Of a stretch of DNA of 34,952 bases, positions 1-5,832 are shown piece by piece (position 1 is the first letter of the stretch; each line of letters opens with the position of its first letter). The stretch covers positions 1 to 34,952 of the forward strand of contig JAPPIP010000114.1 in assembly GCA_028820595.1 (NCBI GenBank), written 5' to 3'. The notes below the pieces were generated by a model that saw only the letters and a program-made list of their open reading frames with translations, ran no database searches and was not told the origin of the DNA. The position numbers and the translations under genes were made by a program. This DNA comes from Nitrososphaerota archaeon (lineage in GTDB: Archaea; Thermoproteota; Nitrososphaeria; Nitrososphaerales; Nitrosopumilaceae).

Positions 1-201
1 CTCTTCCCGCCGCTTCTTCTCGTACGCCTTGCAGTCCCGGCACTCCTTGATCTGCAGCCGGCGCTGCTCCTCCCGGTATGCCTTGACGTGGTACGCGTAT
101 TTCCATGTCCGTCTTTTCTTCTCCTTCTTCCTGCCGCGTCTGCCCCTGCACGTGCAGGCCTTGCATCCTTCGCAGGTCTCCTTCCTTCTTCCAGATGTCA
201 T
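1..201 (-). CDS. Small basic Cys-rich protein (partial, runs off left edge)
   Basis: An open frame starts with ATG at 199-201 on the minus strand and runs 67 codons to the window edge without a stop. It begins MTSGRRKETC. Six cysteines are visible: a CxxCxxCxC cluster near residues 10-17 (CEGCKACTC) and a CxxC pair (CRDC) near residues 56-59, separated by a strongly Lys/Arg-rich stretch. This suggests a zinc-binding, possibly nucleic-acid-binding microprotein. It is divergent to the adenosyltransferase gene, with about 190 nt between. An AT-rich element (around 222-236) could be its promoter. I do not recognise the family. The C-terminus is outside the window. Confidence 0.5.
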   Translation of the reverse strand, partial: MTSGRRKETCEGCKACTCRGRRGRKKEKKRRTWKYAYHVKAYREEQRRLQIKECRDCKAYEKKRREE

Positions 202-361
202 TATATGAGCTGAAAATACCGTGATCAATAAGCTTTAGTGGACACATACATAATGATCTTTAAGCTTTTCGCGATCTCGACGGTGAAAGGGTGGACAGCG
301 CCCACGGACTGGCAATGCCTGCAGGTTCCTCGTCGGCGGACTGCCCATCCGGCCCGCCCTA

Positions 362-372
362 CAGTTAAAAGC
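362..372 (+). promoter_or_regulatory. TATA box of the adenosyltransferase gene
   Basis: An AT-rich element, agttaaaagc, lies about 25 nt before the ATG at 393. This spacing places transcription start at or next to the start codon, so the mRNA is probably leaderless. Confidence 0.5.
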
Positions 373-392
373 CGACTGTTCATACGCAGTAC

Positions 393-1007
393 ATGAAGAT
401 TTACACCAGGACCGGCGATGACGGCAACACGGGGCTGCAGGGGGGACTGCGCATATCAAAGTCCCACGTCAGGATCACCGCGTACGGCGCCGTCGACGAG
501 GCGAACGCGGTGCTTGGCATCGTCCTGTCCGGAGAGCGGTGCCCTGATGACGTCCGTGCAGTCCTAGGCCGCATACAGGACGACCTGTTCGTACTTGGCG
601 CGGACCTCTCGAATCCCAATCTGGGCGACCTCGGGATCCGCGTGACTCCGGACATGGCCGAGTCGCTTGAAGAAACAATAGACAAGTTCGAGTCGGAGCT
701 GCCTCCACTTACGAGCTTCGTTCTGCCCGGTGGGGGGACCGCCGCCGCCTCGCACCTCCATCACGCACGCGCCGTTGTGAGAAGGGCCGAGTCCCTTGCG
801 GTGGAACTGAGCGAGTCCGAAGAGATAAACCTCCACTGCTCCATCTATCTCAACAGGCTCTCTGATCTGCTCTTTGTGCTTGCACGCGTCGCGGACAGGA
901 GGGCGGGCCGTCCCGAGACGCCCTGGGTTCCGCCGCCGCGCGGCGACACTCCCGGACCGGGTGCATCGGGGGCCCCTCGGGAGGGGAGCGCAAACGGCAA
1001 ACTTTAA
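393..1007 (+). CDS. Cob(I)alamin adenosyltransferase, PduO/MMAB type
   Basis: The 204-aa protein transfers the 5'-deoxyadenosyl group of ATP to cob(I)alamin, making adenosylcobalamin. The N-terminus KIYTRTGDDGNTGLQGG is the family's ATP-binding signature. The helical-bundle motifs RRAESLAVEL (around residue 130) and YLNRLSDLLFVLARVAD (around 150-168) are also typical. The last 35 or so residues are Pro/Gly-rich and probably disordered. ATG 393 is chosen because the signature begins right there and a TATA-like element lies about 25 nt upstream. The product is the cofactor of methylmalonyl-CoA mutase, whose B12-binding subunit is encoded near 9.5 kb in this window, although the two genes are not in one operon. 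Confidence 0.93.
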   Translation: MKIYTRTGDDGNTGLQGGLRISKSHVRITAYGAVDEANAVLGIVLSGERCPDDVRAVLGRIQDDLFVLGADLSNPNLGDLGIRVTPDMAESLEETIDKFESELPPLTSFVLPGGGTAAASHLHHARAVVRRAESLAVELSESEEINLHCSIYLNRLSDLLFVLARVADRRAGRPETPWVPPPRGDTPGPGASGAPREGSANGKL

Positions 1008-1011
1008 TTTC
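1000..1011 (+). promoter_or_regulatory. TATA-like element of tRNA-Phe
   Basis: The AT-rich run aaactttaattt sits about 25-30 nt before the first base of tRNA-Phe and overlaps the last codons of the adenosyltransferase gene. It is the only AT-rich stretch in the region. Confidence 0.5.
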
Positions 1012-1035
1012 CAAGTCCGGGCCGTCCAACTGAGT

Positions 1036-1109
1036 GCCGGGGTAGCTCAGCCCGGGAGAGCACTCGGCTGAAGACCGAGCTGTCGCGCGTTCAAATCTCG
1101 CCCCCGGCA
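1036..1109 (+). tRNA. tRNA-Phe (anticodon GAA)
   Basis: A 74-nt cloverleaf can be folded by hand. The acceptor GCCGGGG pairs with CCCCGGC, the D-arm is GCTC/GAGC, and the anticodon arm is CTCGG-CTGAAGA-CCGAG with GAA at 1070-1072. The T-loop is TTCAAAT and the discriminator is A. CCA is not encoded. The T-stem has one C-U mismatch (1088/1098); all other stems pair fully. Confidence 0.95.
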
Positions 1110-1320
1110 CCTCCATCCTTTTGTGCTGTTGTGTACGCGCACGATACGCGCGCATGTCGGCGTGATGGCGGCCGTCGGGCTGCGGCATGCGGGATCCCGC
1201 CCTGCAGCCGGCAAGCACCGCCTGCATCTTGGCACGCCGTTTGGCTAGGTTGCACCGCCCGCGCGCACGGCAGATGACGCTAAATTTAATACCCTGCTAA
1301 ATTCCCGTTTTTCGACTTTC
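1110..1320. other. Intergenic, promoter region of the H1-like gene
   Basis: No gene seen. Two AT-rich elements (ctaaatttaat around 1279-1289 and gctaaattc around 1297-1305) precede the next ATG. The second lies at the leaderless spacing from 1321. Confidence 0.5.
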
Positions 1321-1797
1321 ATGTCCAAAAAAGATGCCACCGCAGGCAGTAAACCGTCGGCAGCCGCGTCTGCTGTCACGTCATCTGATTCCAAGCCCAC
1401 TGTCAAGCCCAAAAAGAGGGCGGCCGCTACGGCAAAAAAGCGCCCCGATCCGTCACGGACACCTGCAAAGGCACCGACGAGCGCCGCCAAATCCAGAAAG
1501 GCAAAGGCCGCAGGAGCGGCAAAGGCCGCCACCAAGGCGGGATCCAAATCCTCCTCTGGGGCTGCGGCGTCCAGAAAGAAATCCGGCACCGCTACCAGAA
1601 AGGCTGCAAAGACCGGCAGGGCCGCCGCAAAGGGGAAGACAAAGTCCGGAGGCCGCTCCACCTCTGCATCTGACACGGACATGGCAGATATCGGGATAGT
1701 GATTGTGGATGACACCATAGAAGTCGATCAGGAAAAGATCAACGAGGAGCGCAGGGCCTACCTTGAAGAGGCCCGCTCCCAGGAAGCCTTTGACTGA
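1321..1797 (+). CDS. Histone-H1-like Lys/Ala-rich protein with acidic C-terminus
   Basis: A 158-aa protein. Residues 1 to about 118 are almost entirely Lys, Ala, Ser, Pro, Thr, Gly and Arg with repeated AK/KA/KKR/RK pieces, like eukaryotic H1 tails or bacterial HC1/AlgP-type proteins. The last 40 or so residues switch to a hydrophobic then acidic segment (ADIGIVIVDDTIEVD, then EERRAYLEEARSQEAFD) that looks folded. The charge pattern suggests DNA binding or condensation by the tail, with the C-terminus as the conserved module. This is inference from composition. The coding strand shows strong AAA/AAG and GCC/GCA use, and no stop interrupts the biased composition. It is probably monocistronic. 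Confidence 0.75.
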   Translation: MSKKDATAGSKPSAAASAVTSSDSKPTVKPKKRAAATAKKRPDPSRTPAKAPTSAAKSRKAKAAGAAKAATKAGSKSSSGAAASRKKSGTATRKAAKTGRAAAKGKTKSGGRSTSASDTDMADIGIVIVDDTIEVDQEKINEERRAYLEEARSQEAFD

Positions 1798-2258
1798 GGC
1801 GCCGGCAGCAGAGTCTGTCTGTATGTGTGTACGTGAGCGCAAGGCAGCAGGCCCCTGCAGTGCGTGCGCCTTTTCACACTGCCTGACTTGTGATACGCGC
1901 CCTGCCAGCGCTGCACAATTCGCCGACCTCCCGGGCAGAACGCCTTGCCGCATGCCCGCTAAGCGCGGGCCCTGAGGATGCACAATGCGCCCGCGCGGCA
2001 TCAAGGCGCGTAATGCACCGCGCCTGTCAGTACTATCCGCAGGCTTGGAGGCGCTGCCTGCGCCCTGCTGTCGGTATATGGCACGCCAGTCGATGCCACG
2101 GCCTGGAAGAAGCACGGCGGCACACCCTGTCCGGCTTGCGGGGCAGTAGAGCGACTTGTGCCTGCGGCAAGACCGCACCCTTTCGGTGGACTGCATGGGG
2201 GAACTGCAAACACTGCATCTTGCCAAATGTTTATCCGTGCCGTCCCCGTATCATACAC
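1798..2258. other. Gene-free stretch
   Basis: About 460 nt with no open frame having family-like composition or a promoter-spaced start. Open frames exist on both strands, but they are GC-rich shadows rich in Arg, Cys and Pro. The right end holds a TATA-like element (ccaaatgtttatcc, around 2222-2235) placed for the ATG at 2259. Confidence 0.45.
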
Positions 2259-2498
2259 ATGCGTGCACTGTGCCTGATTACAGTCAGGGCCGGCCAGATC
2301 GAGCACGTGATGGCGATACTCAGAAAAAAGCGCAAGATCATAAAGCAGATGATGGTCGTAACTGGCAGGGCCGACATCAGCGTCCTGCTTCAGGGCAACA
2401 TACACCAGATAAACGGGATGGTGGTGAACTTTAAGAAAATCAAGGACATCTCGTCGACGGAAACCCTGCTTGAGGTGGAGGTGAACATGGGATGGTAA
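2259..2498 (+). CDS. Stand-alone Lrp/AsnC ligand-binding (RAM) domain protein, first of a pair
   Basis: A 79-aa protein consisting only of the effector-binding alpha-beta sandwich of Lrp/AsnC regulators. It opens RALCLITVRAGQIEHVM and has the typical GRADISVLLQG strand and a final LLEVEV strand. There is no helix-turn-helix. In the family, such RAM-only proteins bind small molecules, often amino acids, and can hetero-oligomerise with full-length Lrp proteins. The ATG at 2259 is preceded by a TATA-like element at about 25-30 nt, so upstream extensions of the frame are rejected. The stop overlaps the start of the next gene by 7 nt (ATGGTAA), so the two are probably co-translated. Confidence 0.85.
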   Translation: MRALCLITVRAGQIEHVMAILRKKRKIIKQMMVVTGRADISVLLQGNIHQINGMVVNFKKIKDISSTETLLEVEVNMGW

Positions 2499-2710
2499 GG
2501 GCGATCATACTTGTCAAATCCCCCAAAAAACTCATCGCGGCTAGGCTCAGGAAGATCAAGTCCGTGTCTGACTCTTTCCCCACAAGCGGGCAGTTTGATG
2601 CCGTGGCCATGATCGAGGTGGACGAGCTGGCGAACCTCAAGGACGTGGCATACCAGATACAGACGATTGGCGGGGTGGAGCGCACCGAGACGATGGTCGA
2701 GGTGCAATGA
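2492..2710 (+). CDS. Stand-alone Lrp/AsnC ligand-binding (RAM) domain protein, second of a pair
   Basis: A 72-aa RAM-only protein overlapping the previous gene by 7 nt. It starts VRAIILVKSP, has the central strand FDAVAMIEVDE, and ends VERTETMVEVQ, which aligns with the end of its neighbour (SSTETLLEVEV). The two are diverged paralogues. The tight overlap suggests equal expression and possibly a hetero-oligomer. It has no DNA-binding domain. Confidence 0.85.
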   Translation: MVRAIILVKSPKKLIAARLRKIKSVSDSFPTSGQFDAVAMIEVDELANLKDVAYQIQTIGGVERTETMVEVQ

Positions 2711-2744
2711 AAATGGATTTAAGGCGCCGCTCCGCACCCTATCC

Positions 2745-3158
2745 GTGAACATAAAGCACGTGGGCAACGTCATACTCGCGGTAAAGGATCTTGACAAGTC
2801 GCTAGAGTTCTACCACGAGACCATAGGGCTGCCCATAAAGAACCAGAGGAGGGCGTGGGTCGATCTGGGTGCTTCCGGGGCACTCCTGAGCCTCCATCCG
2901 GCGTCGCTTACGGCCGCACACATCGGCAGCTCCATAGAGAACGGCATCACGATAGGCTTTATCGTGGGGGACGTAAAGTCGGCAGTCGAGGAGCTGAGGG
3001 CGCAGGGAGTTACCATACACCGTGATATCGTGGAAAAGGACGCCGGCAAGAACGCGGTGATCCGGGATCCGGACGACTATCTGATATCCCTGTTTGAGCC
3101 CAACTTTGAAGACAAGGCCGAGCAGACGGGCGGATATCAGGGATTCACTCCTGCATGA
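2745..3158 (+). CDS. VOC-fold (glyoxalase/dioxygenase-like) protein
   Basis: A 137-aa protein. IKHVGNVILAVKDLDKSLEF at the N-terminus is the first beta-alpha module of the vicinal oxygen chelate fold, with a potential metal His. The second module contains GITIGFIVGDVKSAVEELRAQG, and the protein ends with the pattern VIRDPDDYLISLFEPN carrying the usual C-terminal Glu ligand. A GTG start at 2745 is chosen because gatttaag (2716-2723) sits about 25 nt upstream and homology begins right after it. The frame is open further upstream, but that part overlaps the RAM gene and looks non-coding. Substrate unknown; possible roles are methylmalonyl-CoA epimerase-like, glyoxalase or resistance-type. Confidence 0.82.
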   Translation: MNIKHVGNVILAVKDLDKSLEFYHETIGLPIKNQRRAWVDLGASGALLSLHPASLTAAHIGSSIENGITIGFIVGDVKSAVEELRAQGVTIHRDIVEKDAGKNAVIRDPDDYLISLFEPNFEDKAEQTGGYQGFTPA

Positions 3159-3296
3159 GCGACCGCGGCCTTTGCTGAACGGCCGCGGCATGCTGCGCGG
3201 TAGACGGGCTGCCTGCAGGCGACATCGTATGAATGGGCGAGCCCTGCAGTAGTGGGAAGCGGTTGCGATTCACTGTTGTTACCGTTATTGTTGTTA

Positions 3297-3746
3297 CTAC
3301 TGCTGCTGCTGCTGCTGCTGGGGCAGTCCGTGTCCGCTACCTGCCTCGTGTTTTTCAAGGCGCCTTTTGAGGTCGGCGTTCTCTTTTAGAAGACCGTCGC
3401 GCTCGGCCTCTAGCGCGGCGATTGCCCGATGCCCGTCATACAGCGGGTGTCCGGGCGGTATTGGCAGCACTCCTGTGGAAAGCAGGCCTGACGCCTTTGC
3501 GACAAACATTCTCTTGAGCCCTTCTACTGCCTCCCTGGCCTGCAGGTGGGATGCCGTTCCAGCACCGGGCGGCCTGTTCCTTTCTGCCACTGCCCCAATA
3601 CTTGAATCCGGCCCCGGCATCCTGATGGGCCTGCCTAGAGGTTCTGGCGGTGTCCTGCCCGGAGGCTGGACGGCGGGTGGATGCAGCGCGTGCACGCCAA
3701 GCCAGTATGGGTCGTATGCGCGCCTGAACATGTCCGCTTCATACAT
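3297..3746 (-). CDS. Hypothetical protein with coiled coil and C-terminal polyQ
   Basis: A 149-aa product if ATG 3746 is used (MYEADMFRRAYDPYWLG). A Pro/Gly/Arg-rich linker occupies about residues 25-60. A helical segment (AREAVEGLKRMFVAKASGLL) and a short heptad coiled coil near the end (AIAALEAERDGLLKENADLKRRLEKHE, given here as key pattern: leucines spaced by 3 and 4) follow, ending in seven Gln. The Gln codons are an uninterrupted CAG run followed directly by TAG. A minus-strand AT-rich element around 3766-3774 fits start 3746; ATG 3761 is an alternative. I do not recognise the family. It is convergent to the VOC gene. Confidence 0.6.
   Translation of the reverse strand: MYEADMFRRAYDPYWLGVHALHPPAVQPPGRTPPEPLGRPIRMPGPDSSIGAVAERNRPPGAGTASHLQAREAVEGLKRMFVAKASGLLSTGVLPIPPGHPLYDGHRAIAALEAERDGLLKENADLKRRLEKHEAGSGHGLPQQQQQQQ
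3300..3320. repeat. CAG/CTG trinucleotide microsatellite inside a coding region
   Basis: Seven uninterrupted CTG units on the plus strand encode the seven Gln at the end of the minus-strand gene. Next to it, 3275-3299 is a GTT/ATT/ACT-like triplet-biased stretch outside the gene. Confidence 0.85.
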
Positions 3747-3920
3747 GCCCTTCCTCCGCATGCCGCATATTTTTGTCTTAGGCTGGACGGCTGGCCGGGC
3801 CCGTTCGCAGTGGTGTGACTGCGATCTGTATAAAATGTGCATTTGTGATGTAAATTTCCTTGCCACAGGCATGGATTTGTTATTTTTTTGTGATCTCGGC
3901 TCAAGATCGCTTGATCATCG

Positions 3921-3937
3921 ATCTTTATAATTTTATT
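3921..3937 (+). promoter_or_regulatory. TATA box of the 47-aa Cys protein gene
   Basis: A strong AT-rich element (tctttataattttatta) sits about 25-30 nt before ATG 3957. Immediately upstream are four GATC sites within 32 nt (3892, 3905, 3913, 3920). Confidence 0.65.
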
Positions 3938-3956
3938 ACTTGTACCACGTTTGCAG

Positions 3957-4100
3957 ATGGAGTCCAACATGACCTGCCGCAAGTGCAGAATGTCCATAGA
4001 CGCGTCCGAGCTTCACAAGATCGTCATATACGTGGTCCGCGAGAGGTTCACAGAGCACCACTATGAGCATGTTGAGTGTCCCGACAGGTTCACCGTCTAG
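3957..4100 (+). CDS. 47-aa Cys/His microprotein
   Basis: A short open frame starting MESNMTCRKC and ending VECPDRFTV before TAG. It has a CxxC pair (residues 7 and 10), a His-rich middle (FTEHHYEHVEC) and a third Cys at about residue 41, so a small zinc finger is possible. Support for it being real: a clear TATA box at the leaderless distance, an orderly amphipathic helix (ASELHKIVIYVVRERF), and placement between two minus-strand genes. I do not recognise it. Confidence 0.65.
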   Translation: MESNMTCRKCRMSIDASELHKIVIYVVRERFTEHHYEHVECPDRFTV

Positions 4101-4132
4101 GCCGCACGCCGGCAGCGGCGTGCGCGCGGCAG

Positions 4133-5119
4133 TCACTCCTGCGGGTGACCCTGTCTGTCGGATCGCGCGTCGATAGGGCTTACCTCGTATACCGAATAGA
4201 TCCCGCCCGACTTGCGCGAGCGGTACGACCACTCGTCCTTGTCCCACTTCATCAGGCTGCACATATCCTTTGTCTCCGGATGCAGCCTGTCGTAAACGTC
4301 GGATCCTATCAATACGTGGTTGGCGGCCGCCTTGTTCTGGATCTTGGCCGCAATGTTCATCACCGGCCCTATCAGGTCCACGTGGGACGTCTTGGCGTCC
4401 GAGCCGTACCTGACCACTATGCTCTGGCCGCTATCGATCCCGATCTTTGCCTTTAGCTCGGGATAGTCGTACTGATCCAGTATGGGGTTTATGCCGTCGC
4501 GTATGACCGATATCATGGATCTTGCGCAGTTGACTGCATTGTCGGCCGTCAACAGCTGGTTTGCCTCTGCCACAAAGTATCCTATCACTGCGTCTCCCAC
4601 GAACTTTAGCACGTATCCGTTGTACTGCTTTATCACGTATGCCATCTCCTGCGCAAACGAGCTCATTATTATGGCGACCTTTTCGGGGGAGATCTCGAGC
4701 GCCATCTGGGTGGATCCCACCAGGTCCACGTACATCACTGCCATCTCGATGTGCTTGAGGACGTTCTTGCGCAGGTATCGGTCCGATTCGTCCTCGATAC
4801 TTTCATACTCGTAGCCCTCCTTGAGGGATTTCCAGACGCGTATCTGCGTATCTCGTATCATGGTCTCAAAGTCAAGCGTCCTTCCTGCGGCCTTGCCCAT
4901 GAGCATGTCGACTACCGACGCGGTGCTGCCGCCACTACTGCCCTCGCGCGCCTCTGGCGCGCCCTTGCCGGTGTGGTCTGCATCGCCCGCGGCTCCGGTC
5001 GCGTCGTCGTTGCCACCACCGCCGCCGCCGCTGCTGCTGAGAACGCTTGACGTGATGAGCTCCCTTGTTGATTCCTTCTCCGCCGCCGCCGCAGGTTCTG
5101 CATCTGACTGCTCTGTCAA
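4133..5119 (-). CDS. Class III adenylate/guanylate cyclase domain protein
   Basis: A 328-aa protein. Residues 1-70 are a low-complexity Ser/Gly/Ala/Glu segment, 71-120 are helical, and about 122-312 form the cyclase homology domain. Metal-binding aspartates are D132 (MYVDLVGST) and D176 (KFVGDAVIG). The purine-specifying pair is K172 and D248, an adenylate-cyclase-like combination. Transition-state N255 is present, but the usual Arg four residues later is Lys (K259, NIAAKI). No membrane segment is seen, so it is probably cytoplasmic. The start is TTG (5117-5119), 3 nt after the stop of an upstream zinc-ribbon gene, implying one operon. Inputs are unknown, and the product could be cAMP or another cyclic nucleotide. 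Confidence 0.85.
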   Translation of the reverse strand: MTEQSDAEPAAAAEKESTRELITSSVLSSSGGGGGGNDDATGAAGDADHTGKGAPEAREGSSGGSTASVVDMLMGKAAGRTLDFETMIRDTQIRVWKSLKEGYEYESIEDESDRYLRKNVLKHIEMAVMYVDLVGSTQMALEISPEKVAIIMSSFAQEMAYVIKQYNGYVLKFVGDAVIGYFVAEANQLLTADNAVNCARSMISVIRDGINPILDQYDYPELKAKIGIDSGQSIVVRYGSDAKTSHVDLIGPVMNIAAKIQNKAAANHVLIGSDVYDRLHPETKDMCSLMKWDKDEWSYRSRKSGGIYSVYEVSPIDARSDRQGHPQE

Positions 5120-5122
5120 TTC

Positions 5123-5245
5123 TCACTCCAGCGGAAAGTCCACCATGCAGTGCATGCACTTGCCGCGCATGTCCGAATACCTGCGGTTGTAGTACTCTGT
5201 GATTGCGCCGCTGCAGTGCTCGCACCTGGTGCCGGTTTCTTTCAC
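5123..5245 (-). CDS. 40-aa zinc-ribbon microprotein upstream of the cyclase
   Basis: On the minus strand, GTG 5245 opens a 40-codon frame ending in TGA at 5123. The protein has two clean knuckles: CEHC (residues 8-11) and CMHC (residues 30-33), with YYNRRYSDMRG between them, ending MVDFPLE. The spacing of 18 residues between the CxxC pairs is that of a compact zinc ribbon. A TATA-like element (plus strand around 5268-5280, taaataac on the minus strand) lies about 25-30 nt upstream. It ends 3 nt before the cyclase TTG start, so the two are very likely co-transcribed. Function unknown. Confidence 0.68.
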   Translation of the reverse strand: MKETGTRCEHCSGAITEYYNRRYSDMRGKCMHCMVDFPLE

Positions 5246-5832
5246 AGGTATCCGTTTACATCAGTGTTATTTAGATTTATTCTGATCATTTTGTACGCGC
5301 GCGTGACTGCATGAGTGTGCATGCGGGCGGGCCGCCGCCGTCGAGGGCGCGTGTTTTGTACCGTGCGCGGCCTGGCCATGGCCGCGGCGCTATCCTCGAA
5401 GCCAGACGCGAGGCTGACCCCGTTCCTAATTGTGCCGGCGCTTCCGTGGGGGAGGAGTGGGGGAGGGGGAGGGAGGAAAAAGGAGGGGAGGGGAGGGAGT
5501 GGAAGCTTGCGGCTACAAACCCACTGGAAAAATGTAGTGCGCCTGACGCGATTGGCAGCTGGGCGGATAAAATAATCTGAATTTGTGATGCGTTGGCGCC
5601 GCACGCGACGCGCGCTGCGGTACCGTGCCTGTTTGCGCTACTGCATACACTTCTTGATCTTTCTTTGCCGGGGTGCGGTGGCGCGGGTGTAGATGACTGG
5701 CACCTCATAATTCGGCAAACTCATCACAGAGTCAGAGCAGTGTCTTGTCGCAGTTAATCATCGGCGGCCCTTGTACTGTGGGCGCTGTTGCGTTATTATT
5801 TGTGCTTGCGCGAGGGAGGCACGCGCCCGCCG
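5246..5832. other. Gene-poor stretch with a G-rich tract
   Basis: 587 nt with no convincing gene. A purine tract at 5447-5502 contains four or more runs of three to five G on the plus strand. At 5565-5576 ggataaaataat looks like a TATA box, and a 35-codon Arg-rich frame follows it from ATG 5588. That frame has no recognisable features, so I do not call it. The region could hide an untranslated RNA. Confidence 0.4.

Noticed and set aside
1453-2226. A 257-codon minus-strand open frame over the H1-like gene and the following gap
   Set aside because: The part over the gene is a mirror of Lys/Ala codons; the rest is Arg/Cys-rich, with no promoter at its start.
1890-2498. The long 202-codon version of the first RAM protein
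   Set aside because: Homology to the RAM domain begins at residue 124 or so (ATG 2259), and a TATA-like box lies within the extra segment.
5311-5604. Overlapping open frames on both strands around the G-tract
   Set aside because: Composition follows the G-rich tract (Gly/Glu/Arg, or Pro/Ser/Leu on the other strand); no start with a promoter and no motif.
5588-5695. A 35-codon Arg-rich frame after an orphan TATA box
   Set aside because: Too little signal to call: no motif and composition typical of random GC-rich DNA.
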